In this document: positions 35,176-43,626 of the stretch, piece by piece | Layout: each line of letters opens with the position of its first letter | How positions within the stretch are numbered: the first letter of the stretch is position 1 | NCBI GenBank assembly: GCA_963729365.1 | Contig: CAVSNQ010000013.1 | Location: 434,001 to 498,000 of the forward strand | Reading direction: 5' to 3' | Source: JASHPR01 sp963729365 | Lineage (GTDB): Bacteria; Actinomycetota; Actinomycetes; Streptosporangiales; Streptosporangiaceae | DNA: 64,000 bases | Made by a program: the position numbers and the translations under genes | Notes under the pieces: generated by a model | Database searches by the model: none | What the model was told of the DNA's origin: nothing | What the model saw: the letters and a program-made list of their open reading frames with translations, nothing else

Positions 35176-36207
35176 TCAGGAGTGGGTGGGGCTGGGCTTG
35201 CTGGGCTGGCCTGCGCGGCCGGGTCCGCCGGGCCCTCCGGGCAGGTCGGGTGTGGTCGACGTCGTCCGTAGCAGCGCCGGGAGCTTGCTCAGCTCCTTGG
35301 CGTAGGCAGCCTGGTACTGCCGGACCGCGGCGTTGAGCGCCTGCTGGTTGGCGGTGACGAACTGCTGCTCGTAGCTGGCCTGGACGGCGAAGTAGATCCC
35401 GGCCAGATCGGTGGACTGGGTGCAGTCCGCGTCGGTCACGGCCGTCGCAATCTGCGCCTCGTTCTGCGCGGCGGTCGGGCCCGATCCCGGGGTTGCTCCC
35501 GATCCCGGGGTACTCCTCAGGCCGAGCGAGTCCAGTTCCTGCAGCATCAGCGTGTCTGGATCGGGGGAGCTGTACCCGTTCCTGGCCATGCAGGCCGACC
35601 AGGCCTTGGTCGCCTGCTTGAAGTCCGGGTCCGCGACCACGTCGTTGCTGATGTCGTCGTTCATGGTCTCGATGCCGGCCAGCGAGGTGGCGAACTGGGC
35701 GTTGTTGAAATCCATGACGATGTTGAAGCACTTGCCCCCTGCGGCCTGCGCCCCGGCAGGCAGGCTGGCCACCGGCGTGACGGGCAGGCCGGAGCCCTGA
35801 ACGTCGTTGCTGTCGGAGGGTGCGGTGAAACCGTACTGCGCGGCCAGCGCGGTCCCGATGTAGCCCCATGGCCCGGCGGGCTGCGCGAACGCCAGGCCCC
35901 GGTTCGCGCGGGCGAAGTACGGCGTGCTGTCCGCGTACTGGGCGTAGCCCGCGGCGGTCATGCACGCGGTGTGCAGAGCGGCATACGTCTCATCGAGCGC
36001 CAGCCCGTCGTCGGTGCTGGCGCCGAGTCCCGCATAGGGCGTGAAGGCTTCGCTGGACAGGGCTGCCTGGGCGGAAGCGGGGGCTGGCGGTCTGCCGACG
36101 CTGGGTGTCGTCACGGTCGCGTCCGGCCCCTTCGGCACGGCGGCGGTGCAGGCGGCGAGGCCCGCGCAGCAGCAGATCAGCAGGCCGAGGCCGGTAGGGA
36201 TGCGCAT
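35176..36207 (-). CDS. Lipoprotein B of the MacB-like operon, Cys-rich, unknown family
   Basis: 343-residue lipoprotein with signal peptide MRIPTGLGLLICCCAGLAAC; the lipobox is LAAC at 17-20. Downstream are two copies of a C-M-x-x-x-G-Y motif (ACMTAAGY, ACMARNGY) and a conserved block DADCTQSTDLAGIYFAVQASYEQQ, then a Pro/Gly-rich tail. AAAGGA precedes the ATG. It is a paralogue of the next gene (36223-37230): equal length range, same signal peptide and closely similar C-terminal half. It ends the operon. The role is unknown; a substrate-binding or accessory part of the exporter is inferred. Confidence 0.82.
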   Translation of the reverse strand: MRIPTGLGLLICCCAGLAACTAAVPKGPDATVTTPSVGRPPAPASAQAALSSEAFTPYAGLGASTDDGLALDETYAALHTACMTAAGYAQYADSTPYFARANRGLAFAQPAGPWGYIGTALAAQYGFTAPSDSNDVQGSGLPVTPVASLPAGAQAAGGKCFNIVMDFNNAQFATSLAGIETMNDDISNDVVADPDFKQATKAWSACMARNGYSSPDPDTLMLQELDSLGLRSTPGSGATPGSGPTAAQNEAQIATAVTDADCTQSTDLAGIYFAVQASYEQQFVTANQQALNAAVRQYQAAYAKELSKLPALLRTTSTTPDLPGGPGGPGRAGQPSKPSPTHS

Positions 36208-36222
36208 TGCCGTCCTTTCAAG

Positions 36223-37230
36223 TCAGCCGTGATCAGGATGCGGCCCGCGCGCCCTTACCTGTCGGAACGGTACGGCCTTCGCCGTCCGCAGCAGCGCCGG
36301 GAGCCTGCTCAGCTCCTTGGCGTAGGCGGTACGGTACTGCTGGACGGCGGAGGTGAGCGCCTGCTGGTTGGCGTTGACGAGCTGCTGCTCGTAGCTGGCC
36401 TGGACGGCGAAGTAGATCCCGGCCAGGTCCGCGGACTGCGTGCAGTCCGCATCGGTGACGGCCGCCGCGATCTGGGTCTGGTTGGCGGAAGCGCTGATGG
36501 ACTGGCCCAGGTTGATCCCGCCGCCTGAAATGCCCATGGCGCTCCGCAGCTGCTGGATCCACACGGTCCCCGGGTCGGTGTAGCTGTAGCCGTTCTTCGC
36601 CATGCAGGCAGACCAGGTGTTCGTGGCGTTCTTTACCGCCGTGTCCTTCAGGATGTCGTTGTAGATGTCGTTGCTCAGCGTCCCAATCTCGGCCAGCGGG
36701 CCATTTTGCACAGCGTTGGTGAAGTCCTGCACGATCGTGCCGCACTTCCCGATCGCGGTCTGCTCCGCCTCGGGGAGGCTGGCTGGGTTCAAGTTCGGCG
36801 CCGGGACGTCGATGCCCAGGGTGCTCACCGCGGAGCCTGGGGGGACCCGGAAGCCGTATTGCTGCGCCTCGGCAGCGCCGAGGTAGCCCCATGACCCCCA
36901 GGGTTGCGAGAACGCCAGGCCTGCGGGCCCGAGGCTGACATTGAACGGGGCGTTGCCGCTGTTGGCGTAGCCGGCGGCGGTCATGCACGCGTTGGCGAGC
37001 GCGTAACTCGACTCGTTGGGCGCCAGCCCGTCGTTGTTGGACTGGCCAAGCGCCGCGTACGGGGTGAACGCGTCGCGGGACAGCGCCGCCTGGGCCGAGG
37101 AGGGCGGCTGCGGCCTGCCCACGCTGGGCGTGCTCACGGTGGTGCTCGGTCCCTTCGGCGCGCCAGCCGTGCAGGCGGTGAGGCCGGCGCAGCAGCAGAT
37201 CAGGACACCGAGGCCGGTGCGGATGCGCAT
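36223..37230 (-). CDS. Lipoprotein A of the MacB-like operon, paralogue of the next gene
   Basis: 335-residue lipoprotein from ATG 37230 (AAAGGA 7 nt upstream), signal peptide MRIRTGLGVLICCCAGLTAC with lipobox LTAC. The same features as its paralogue occur in the same order: ACMTAAGY, a middle region with a GKCGTIVQDF block, WSACMAKNGYSYTDP, and AVTDADCTQSADLAGIYFAVQASYEQQ. The middle thirds diverge most. Only 15 nt separate the two genes, indicating tandem duplication followed by divergence. It sits 27 nt downstream of the permease gene. Confidence 0.82.
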   Translation of the reverse strand: MRIRTGLGVLICCCAGLTACTAGAPKGPSTTVSTPSVGRPQPPSSAQAALSRDAFTPYAALGQSNNDGLAPNESSYALANACMTAAGYANSGNAPFNVSLGPAGLAFSQPWGSWGYLGAAEAQQYGFRVPPGSAVSTLGIDVPAPNLNPASLPEAEQTAIGKCGTIVQDFTNAVQNGPLAEIGTLSNDIYNDILKDTAVKNATNTWSACMAKNGYSYTDPGTVWIQQLRSAMGISGGGINLGQSISASANQTQIAAAVTDADCTQSADLAGIYFAVQASYEQQLVNANQQALTSAVQQYRTAYAKELSRLPALLRTAKAVPFRQVRARGPHPDHG

Positions 37231-37257
37231 TTTCGTTCCTTTCAGCCGTGCCACGGC

Positions 37258-38529
37258 TCACGCGTGCCGCAGCGCGGCCAGCGGGCTGGTCCGCGCCGCG
37301 CGCAGCGCGGGGTACGCGCCCGCCAGCAGGCCGACGACGCTGCCGATCAGCGGCGCGGGCAGCGTAAATGCCGGGTTCAGCACGGCGGTCCAGTCCTTGA
37401 CCGCGGCGAAGATCACCACGGTCCCCACGCCGATGCAGGTGCCGATCAGCCCGCCGAGCGTGCCGAGCGCCGTCGACTCAGCGAGGAACTGCGCGGCGAT
37501 GTGCCGCGGCCGGGCGCCGACGGCGCGGCGCAGCCCGATCTCCTCGGTGCGCTCGAGCACGGCGACCAGCGTCGTGTTCGCGATGCCGATCGCGCCGATC
37601 AGCAGGCTGATCAGTGCGAGGATCAGGAACAGGCCGGCCAGGTCGCCGCTCACCTCGCTCTGCAGGTTCTGCGGGTTGGGCGGGGAGGTCACGACCAGCC
37701 GACTCGGGTCGGTGGGCAGTTCGGCGGCCGCGATCTGGCGGGCCACCGCCTGCGCGGCCCCGATCCTGGTCGCGACGACCATCTGGGCCTCGTCCTGGTT
37801 CCCGATGCCAGGCTCTGGGTTACCGAAGTCGGCCAGCGCCGTGTTCTCCGGGATCAGCATCGCGCTTTCGTCGGTCACCACGCGCTGCGCGGAGCTGTAG
37901 ACACCGACGACGGTGTAGGCGATGCCGTTAACGAAGACCGCGGGATGGCTGGGCAGGCGCGCGGGCGAGATGCCGAGCGCGGCGGCCGTGGTGGTGTCGA
38001 TCATCGCGACGTGCTGGCTGGTGTCATTCTCGTAGGTGCTCAGCGGCGAGCCCGCGGCCATCGTCAGCCCCATCGCGGCCACCGCGCCCGGCGAGGCGGC
38101 CAGCAGGTTGACCGTCTGCGAGGCGGTCGCGGACAGCGCGAGTGAGCCGGTGAAGTTCGTGGTCTGGGGGAGGGAGACCGGCCACCACACACCCGCGGCG
38201 GTCACCCCGTTGATGTGGTCGGCGATAGCGTCCGCGTCGGCCGGGAAGCCGATGGCCGGGTTGGTGTTGGGCGGCGCGACGTCGTTGGCCGGGCCGTTGT
38301 CCTCCACGGTCACCGTGGTGTCCTCGAGGACCGTGAACTGGTGTGAGATCTGGCCCGCCCCGGTGGCGGTCAGGCCGAGCACGGCGACGAACGCGCCCAC
38401 GCCCAGCACGGTACCCAGCATGGTGAGCACCGCGCGGCCCGGCCGTTGCACGATGCCCGCGACCGCCTCGGCGGTCGCGTCCCGGGCGGTCAGCCGTGGC
38501 GACGGCAGGCCAATGGCTGAGCTACGCAT
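37258..38529 (-). CDS. MacB-like ABC transporter permease (FtsX fold)
   Basis: 423-residue permease with one N-terminal membrane segment (VLTMLGTVLGVGAFVAVLGL), a large ~230-residue extracytoplasmic domain, then three C-terminal segments with the FtsX signature LLIGAIGIANTTLVAVLERTEEIGLRRAVGA and PALRAARTSPLAALRH. This is the mechanotransmission architecture of MacB/LolC-type systems, which act on extracytoplasmic substrates. It overlaps the ATPase gene by 8 nt. Confidence 0.9.
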   Translation of the reverse strand: MRSSAIGLPSPRLTARDATAEAVAGIVQRPGRAVLTMLGTVLGVGAFVAVLGLTATGAGQISHQFTVLEDTTVTVEDNGPANDVAPPNTNPAIGFPADADAIADHINGVTAAGVWWPVSLPQTTNFTGSLALSATASQTVNLLAASPGAVAAMGLTMAAGSPLSTYENDTSQHVAMIDTTTAAALGISPARLPSHPAVFVNGIAYTVVGVYSSAQRVVTDESAMLIPENTALADFGNPEPGIGNQDEAQMVVATRIGAAQAVARQIAAAELPTDPSRLVVTSPPNPQNLQSEVSGDLAGLFLILALISLLIGAIGIANTTLVAVLERTEEIGLRRAVGARPRHIAAQFLAESTALGTLGGLIGTCIGVGTVVIFAAVKDWTAVLNPAFTLPAPLIGSVVGLLAGAYPALRAARTSPLAALRHA

Positions 38530-39214
38530 GATCGGCCTCGATTCGCTCCGACAGCACCCCGTCGCTGATCGTGATCATCCGGTCGGCGTGACCCGCCACT
38601 GCCGCGTCGTGCGTAATCACCACGATCGTGAAACCGGCCGCGTTCAGCTGGTCGAGCAGTTCCATGAGCGCAGCCGCGTTGGCCGAGTCCAGGTTCCCGG
38701 TCGGCTCATCGCACAGCAGCAGGCTCGGCCGGTTCACCAGCGCCCGCGCTATCGCGACCCGCTGGGACTCCCCGCCGGACAGCGTGGTGGGCAGCGCGTC
38801 GAGCCGGTGTCCCAGCCCGACCGCGTCGAGGGCGTCGGCCGCCGCGTGCAGCCGGTCACCGCGCGGGGTCTGGTTGTATAGCTCGGCGAGCAGCACGTTC
38901 TCCAGCGCCGTGCGGTAGGGCAGCAGGTGGAACGCCTGGAAGACGATCCCGATCCGCCTGCCACGCAGCGCGGACCGGTCCCGGTCGTTCAGCGCGGAAG
39001 TGTCCAGGCCGTCCAGCAGGTAGCTGCCCTCGGTCGGTGCGTCGAGCAGGCCCAGCAGGTGCAGCAGCGTCGACTTGCCCGAGCCGGACGGCCCGGTCAC
39101 CGCGACGTAGTCGCCTGCCTCGATCACGAGGTCGGCCGGGCGCAGCGCGGGCACCGGCGGCGGGCCGGGATAAGTGCGGGCCAGGCCACGCAGCTCGATC
39201 ACCGGCGTGGTCAT
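38522..39214 (-). CDS. MacB/LolD-like ABC transporter ATPase
   Basis: 230-residue ATPase with Walker A TGPSGSGKST, the LolD/MacB-type segment GIVFQAFHLLPYRTALENVLL, signature LSGGESQRVAIARAL, Walker B LLCDEPTGNLD and switch His in ITHDAAVAG. All catalytic elements are present. Its ATG overlaps the adaptor stop as TGATG. Confidence 0.94.
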   Translation of the reverse strand: MTTPVIELRGLARTYPGPPPVPALRPADLVIEAGDYVAVTGPSGSGKSTLLHLLGLLDAPTEGSYLLDGLDTSALNDRDRSALRGRRIGIVFQAFHLLPYRTALENVLLAELYNQTPRGDRLHAAADALDAVGLGHRLDALPTTLSGGESQRVAIARALVNRPSLLLCDEPTGNLDSANAAALMELLDQLNAAGFTIVVITHDAAVAGHADRMITISDGVLSERIEADHA

Positions 39215-40578
39215 CAGCCGCTCACCACCACGTGGTCGCCGGCCGCCAGTGCGCCGGCGGTCACCGGGGTCACCTGGACGTATCCGTTCTCGGAAATGCC
39301 CGGCGTCACCGGGACGTTGGTCTGCTTGCCGTGCGCGCCTACCACGGTCACATAGCTCGTGCCGGACGCCGTGCTGACGATCGCGGCGACCGGCACCGTG
39401 AGCACGGGCCCCTCGGTCTGCCCGGTCTGGACGGTGACCAGAACGTTCTCGCCGTTCAGCGCCGAAGCCAGCGGCTTAGACGGGTGCACGGTCAGCGGGA
39501 TGAACAGCGTCGCGCCCGAGCCGCTTGAACTGCTTGAGCTGGAAGACCCGGATGACCCGGAAGACCCGGAGCCGGCGGACGCCGAAGAGCCCGCCGAACC
39601 CGAGCCGCCCCCGACGTCCACCACCGTCCCGGCCGGCACGGTGGTGGTCGCCGTCCCCAGGTCAGCCACGGTCCCCGTGGCGCGGATGCCGGTCACCTCG
39701 TCGTAGATCGTGACCTTCAGGCCGGACCTCACCTGGCCGGCGTAGGCCGGCGGCAGTTCACCGGTCAGCGCCAGCGACCCGCGGGCGGCGAGCTCGAGGA
39801 ACGGCTGGCCGGGCTGCTCGCCGGTCGCGCCGTTCACCGCGACGACCGTCGCGGGCAGCGACGGCAGGAACACCACATCCGCCGCTGGCACGCCGCCCGA
39901 GGACGGCGGGGTGTAGCCGAGGTGCTCGTAGTACAGGGATACCGCGTCCTCGGTCGCCGGACCGAAGTACCCGGGCGTGTCACCGTCGTCGTAGTACCCG
40001 AGCGACGCAAGGCCTTTTTGCAGCTCGGTCACGTCCGGCCCGCTCTCGCCTGGCGTCAGGTCCCGCCAGGCGGGCACCGTGCCGGTCAGCACGAACAGCG
40101 GCTGGCCGTCGATCTCGGCGAGCTGCTTGCCGTTGGTGACGGTGTCGCCGGCGGCGACGCCGAGCTTCGAGATGTACACCGCGGCCCCGCTTCCGCCCGT
40201 CGCCGACGAGCTGCCCGCGGCCGAGCCCAGGCCTGCGCCAGAAGACGATGACGAACTCGACGACGGAGCGCTCGCGTACACGTCGTACTCCGTCGCCGGG
40301 TACACCACGCCGCGCATCTCAACCGACGAGGTAAGGACCTGGGAGACGACCGTGGCCGTGGTCACGGTGCCAGGCGGCGCCGCGCTGTCCGCGGCCAGCT
40401 GCTGGGGCGACTTCACGAACGAGGCGCCGATCAGCCCGCCGACGGCCAGCAGAGCCGCCGCGATGCCCACCCCGAGCAGCACGCGCCGCCGCCGGGCGAG
40501 CCGTGATCCGCGCGCCGCCTGCCAGTGGCCGCTATCGCCCCGGCCGCTCTCCGTGGCCGGGGAGCCAAGGTGTGTCAC
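39214..40578 (-). CDS. Membrane-anchored adaptor with peptidoglycan-binding domain (HlyD/MacA-like)
   Basis: 454-residue protein starting at GTG 40578 (GGAGGG 5 nt upstream). One N-terminal membrane anchor (RRRVLLGVGIAAALLAVGGLIG) is followed by a Ser/Gly-rich insertion, a peptidoglycan-binding-1 type block (DVTELQKGLASLGYYDDG, GYFGPATEDAVSLYYEHLGY), and MacA-like beta-barrel strands with two more Ser/Gly runs. The C-terminus (VPVAAIVSTASGTSYVTVV, VTPVTAGALAAGDHVVVSG) is typical of RND/MacA adaptors. In a monoderm it should bridge the permease to the wall. It heads the five-gene operon. Confidence 0.88.
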   Translation of the reverse strand: MTHLGSPATESGRGDSGHWQAARGSRLARRRRVLLGVGIAAALLAVGGLIGASFVKSPQQLAADSAAPPGTVTTATVVSQVLTSSVEMRGVVYPATEYDVYASAPSSSSSSSSGAGLGSAAGSSSATGGSGAAVYISKLGVAAGDTVTNGKQLAEIDGQPLFVLTGTVPAWRDLTPGESGPDVTELQKGLASLGYYDDGDTPGYFGPATEDAVSLYYEHLGYTPPSSGGVPAADVVFLPSLPATVVAVNGATGEQPGQPFLELAARGSLALTGELPPAYAGQVRSGLKVTIYDEVTGIRATGTVADLGTATTTVPAGTVVDVGGGSGSAGSSASAGSGSSGSSGSSSSSSSSGSGATLFIPLTVHPSKPLASALNGENVLVTVQTGQTEGPVLTVPVAAIVSTASGTSYVTVVGAHGKQTNVPVTPGISENGYVQVTPVTAGALAAGDHVVVSG

Positions 40579-40987
40579 GAGACCCTCCGATACTTCGCAT
40601 GCCACCCGGGGCTCGGGAAAAAGGAGGAACACGCCTGAACCCGGGTATGACTTCACCTTCTACGGTGTGCGCTGCGGCCAAGCCTGCCGGGGCTGGGGGT
40701 GCGGTGTCGTCACGCCGGGGAGCTAATTAGGGGTGATACCAGCGGGGTAGCGCGGCGCGGGCGCCCGGGCAGGTTCATACCTGGGTATGAGAACTTCGGC
40801 CTGGCGACCTGAACGAGGTCAGGTAGGCCGCCCCGCCCCCTTGACGGTTCACCCGGGCCGGGTGAGCCGCGGCCGGCCCTGCTCGGCGAAAGTTAAAGTT
40901 AAGGAGCGGACGACGAGCCCCCGGCGCGCCAGCGGGAAGCCGCTGACCGTGCCCGGCACGTGGTGCCGCCAGAGGAGTGAGGCCGAA
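40579..40987. other. 409-bp control region between the MacB-like operon and a small plus-strand gene
   Basis: No gene supported. It carries two copies of GGGTATGA (40643-40650 and 40783-40790), the second inside a perfect dyad, and an AT-richer AAAGTTAAAGTTAAGGAG tract near 40888-40905 that may be part of a promoter for the downstream small gene. Confidence 0.5.
40775..40790. promoter_or_regulatory. Candidate operator: TCATACC-N2-GGTATGA dyad
   Basis: Perfect 7-bp inverted repeat with a two-base spacer, about 200 bp upstream of the MacB-like adaptor start. A half-site copy occurs at 40643-40650. The shape suits a dimeric repressor, but no regulator gene is adjacent. Confidence 0.5.
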
Positions 40988-41311
40988 ATGACAAATGATG
41001 CCGGACTCGAACGTCATGGCCTCCTGGCATCGCGGGCCCGCAACAGAGCAGAGACGCGAGCGCTCCAGCAAGCGCGGATGGCGGACCGTCAGCGTCAGAT
41101 GATCTTGCTTGGGATCGGGCTAGGCGCGGTGCTCCGTCTTCTGCGAACTCCCGGCTTCCAGGCATTGGCGATCACCGGCGCCGTCGGGCTGGCCGTGCTG
41201 GGGCGAGCGGTCAAGGAAAGCAATGCCCGCGCCCTGCAACGCCTGATCGCGTGGGAACGAGAGCAGGATCAGCGCATTGAACGCAAAGCCAGGGAGGCGC
41301 TGCACCGCTAG
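40988..41311 (+). CDS. Small membrane-associated protein, unknown
   Basis: 107 residues from ATG 40988 with GAGGAG and GAGG upstream. A charged N-terminus (about 1-37, with RARNRAETRALQQARMADRQ likely helical) is followed by hydrophobic segments ILLGIGLGAVLRLL and ALAITGAVGLAVLG, then a strongly charged helix (REQDQRIERKAREAL). No family is recognised. The last codons and the stop are tandemly duplicated downstream. It may be a small regulator or scaffold; function unknown. Confidence 0.65.
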   Translation: MTNDAGLERHGLLASRARNRAETRALQQARMADRQRQMILLGIGLGAVLRLLRTPGFQALAITGAVGLAVLGRAVKESNARALQRLIAWEREQDQRIERKAREALHR

Positions 41312-41334
41312 GCGGGAGGCGCTGCACCGCTAGG
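41292..41334 (+). repeat. 22-bp tandem duplication spanning a stop codon
   Basis: The 21 bases GGGAGGCGCTGCACCGCTAG plus G occur at 41292-41312 and again at 41314-41334, a 22-bp offset. The first copy holds the last codons and TAG stop of the small membrane gene; the second is untranslated. Confidence 0.9.
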
Positions 41335-41366
41335 TAGGACCCTGTCATCGACACCGGGCCGGCCCG

Positions 41367-42335
41367 TCAGGGGGCGGGCGCGATGGCCGGGAAGGTCCAG
41401 GTGCCGTTGAGGATTTCGGCGCGAGGGCGGTACAGCCGGATCAGGTAGTTCCAGCCGTCCATGATCGGCAGGCAGTTGGGCCGGCTGTCGCCGCAGCCGC
41501 CGAAGTGGATGGTGATCGACCCGTCAGCGTCGGGCCTGGCGGTGATGTTGTTGACGCTGTACGCGTCGCGGTCGTTCTTCTCGAAGAACCCGTCGGCGTT
41601 GTACAGCGATATCGACCAGAAGCCGTCCACCGGAACGTCGCGCACGTTGAGCCGGTAGGCGCCGACCGGCAGATCCGGGTTGACGTTGACGTAGGTGGCT
41701 TCGTGTTCGGGAAGTCCGCCCCACCCAGCCGCGGTGGCGAGCAGGTGATGCACCGGGTTCACGCTGTCCTTTCGGCCGAAGGCCCGGTCCAGGCGGCCGA
41801 CTCCCCTGGCCAGTTCGAGCAGGGCGGTTCGGGTGGCATCGAAGCTGGCCCGGTCGTAGTCCGGCATGACGAACGGCCGCGCCGAGTTGGCCCGGAGCCC
41901 GAACCGGTCCTGCAGTGCGTTGACCGCCGCGACGTCGCCGGGGTCGGCCGGGTCGACGAGCACCCGGGCCGCGACAGTGACGTAGGGCGTGCCGAACTCG
42001 CCGGTCGTCAGGTCGTGCGGGCCAGGCTGATGAAGGATTCTGTTGACGTAATGGTCTTGGTTGACCACCATCACGGACATGTACCGGCGGCCGCCGTCCG
42101 GGACGGTGATCGTGGCCCCGGCGGAGATGTCCACCACCGCCGCGCTGTACAGCGTGTCGCGGTTCATCCGGATGACCGTCTGGCGATCGAGCGGCGTCGG
42201 CGTCCGGTAGTGAAGCCACCGGTTCAGCGCGCCCGCGTCCCGCTCGATCGCGGCAAACATCCGATCGCTCTCGGCCTGCGCGAAGTTATCGACGCTGACC
42301 GGTAAGGCATTCACGGTCAGAAGGCTGCCTGACAT
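41367..42335 (-). CDS. DUF1254/DUF1214 domain protein
   Basis: 322-residue protein. Residues about 5-110 match DUF1254 (RMNRDTLYSAAVVDISAGATITVPDGGRRYMSVMVVNQDHYV), and about 210-320 match DUF1214 (YRLNVRDVPVDGFWSISLYNADGFFEKND, SITIHFGG, NYLIRLYRPRAEILNGTWTFP). Members are widespread but biochemically obscure. No signal peptide is seen, unlike many proteobacterial members. ATG 42335 is preferred; GTG 42353 would add six residues but falls inside a palindrome that is a likely operator. Confidence 0.85.
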   Translation of the reverse strand: MSGSLLTVNALPVSVDNFAQAESDRMFAAIERDAGALNRWLHYRTPTPLDRQTVIRMNRDTLYSAAVVDISAGATITVPDGGRRYMSVMVVNQDHYVNRILHQPGPHDLTTGEFGTPYVTVAARVLVDPADPGDVAAVNALQDRFGLRANSARPFVMPDYDRASFDATRTALLELARGVGRLDRAFGRKDSVNPVHHLLATAAGWGGLPEHEATYVNVNPDLPVGAYRLNVRDVPVDGFWSISLYNADGFFEKNDRDAYSVNNITARPDADGSITIHFGGCGDSRPNCLPIMDGWNYLIRLYRPRAEILNGTWTFPAIAPAP

Positions 42336-42349
42336 CCGGCAGCCGGTAA

Positions 42350-42366
42350 TCACCCGGCGCGGGTGA
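42350..42366. promoter_or_regulatory. 17-bp palindrome, copy 1
   Basis: TCACCCG, three-base centre GCG, CGGGTGA. It lies just upstream of the DUF1254 gene start. An identical-arm copy with the complementary centre lies at 42502-42518, centre to centre 152 bp away. Confidence 0.65.
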
Positions 42367-42501
42367 GAGGCGCGGCCTGGCGAAACGGATTGGCCCGCCG
42401 GGAGTCCTTCCGGGCGCTAACCGGCCAGGAGCCTGATCGCGTCACCGATGAGGCGTCCCGACTGGCCAAAATGATCATGCGCGCAGGATCGCCCGGCCGC
42501 C

Positions 42502-42518
42502 TCACCCGCGCCGGGTGA
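42502..42518. promoter_or_regulatory. 17-bp palindrome, copy 2
   Basis: TCACCCG, centre CGC, CGGGTGA: the reverse complement of copy 1. It lies 27 bp after the mscS stop codon, so it could also serve as a terminator hairpin, but the exact match to copy 1 favours a shared DNA-binding protein. Confidence 0.6.
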
Positions 42519-42545
42519 TGCGCCGGGCCTAGCTGCTGAGCCGCG

Positions 42546-43619
42546 TCACGGCCCGGCAGTGCCCGTGCCGGGCGATGGCGGGCCTGCCGGCCGGCCCTGC
42601 AGCGCGCCGGGATAGTTCAGCTGCAGGAATGTCATCAACCCCTCCCGGACTTCCCGGCGCAGCGGTCCGAGGGCGTCGGCGTGTGCGGCGGTCACCACGG
42701 CGGCCAGCCTCACCGTGGGGCCCGCCGCGTCCTCGACATGCAAGGCGCCTCGTTGCCCATCCGAGTTGGTTGAGCCCTCGAGGATCCGGCTGAGTTCCGC
42801 GCGCAGGGCGTCGAGGAGTTCATCGAGCGGCGCGTGACCGTCGACTCCGATCTCCACGATCCCGCTGATCTGGGCGTCTTTGTGCGTCCAGTTCTGGAAT
42901 GGCGTCGTGGTGAAGTAAGTGCAGGGCAGGATGTACGTCGTATTGTCCCAGGCGCGCACCGCGACATAGGTGAGGGTGATCTCCTCGACCCGGCCGCGCT
43001 GTCCCTGCACGACGACGATGTCGTCGATCCGGATGGCGTCGGTGAAGGCGATCTGGAGGCCGGCGAACAGGTTCCCCAGGGTGGTCTGCGCGGCGATTCC
43101 GACGATCACGCCCAGCAGGCCGGCCGACGCGAGGAGGGCGACGCCGATGTCGCGCAACGGCGGGATCGTCCACAGCATCGCGCCGACAGTGATCGCCACG
43201 ATCAGGGCCAGGACCACGCGCGTCACCAGGCTGATCTTCGTACGGACATGGCGGGAGCGACGATCCTCGAGCCCGGCGTCGGGATAGCGCGCCAGCAGCG
43301 CCCGCTCGATGGCCACCGCGACCAGGGTGAGGATCCACCCGATCATGGCGATCAGCACCAGATCGAGGATGTAGCCGACGTGACCGGCCCACTGGCGTTG
43401 CGTACCGGCCCAGAGCAGGACCAAGCGGACGGCCAGTACGACAAGCAGCAGCGTCAGTGGCGCTCGCCAGACCGGCCATTGCTCGACGCGCACATGATGG
43501 CGCTGGGCGAACCTCCTGATCACCGTGGTCACAGCGACGCCGACGACGAAGGCGACGACCCCGGCCAGGACGCAGGCGATGATGACGGTCGACGCCGGAG
43601 CGCGGCTCAGGTCCTGCAT
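42546..43619 (-). CDS. MscS family mechanosensitive ion channel
   Basis: 357-residue membrane channel that opens under tension to release solutes. Five hydrophobic segments are visible. The pore-lining helix and its kink are in GVALLASAGLLGVIVGIAAQTTLGNLFAGLQIAFTDAIRIDD, followed by the beta-domain (IVVVQGQRGRVEEITLTYVAVRAWD) and the TPFQNWT segment. The C-terminus is Pro/Gly-rich. It starts 8 nt after the GNAT gene stop, so the two form an operon. Confidence 0.92.
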   Translation of the reverse strand: MQDLSRAPASTVIIACVLAGVVAFVVGVAVTTVIRRFAQRHHVRVEQWPVWRAPLTLLLVVLAVRLVLLWAGTQRQWAGHVGYILDLVLIAMIGWILTLVAVAIERALLARYPDAGLEDRRSRHVRTKISLVTRVVLALIVAITVGAMLWTIPPLRDIGVALLASAGLLGVIVGIAAQTTLGNLFAGLQIAFTDAIRIDDIVVVQGQRGRVEEITLTYVAVRAWDNTTYILPCTYFTTTPFQNWTHKDAQISGIVEIGVDGHAPLDELLDALRAELSRILEGSTNSDGQRGALHVEDAAGPTVRLAAVVTAAHADALGPLRREVREGLMTFLQLNYPGALQGRPAGPPSPGTGTAGP

Positions 43620-43626
43620 GGGTCAT

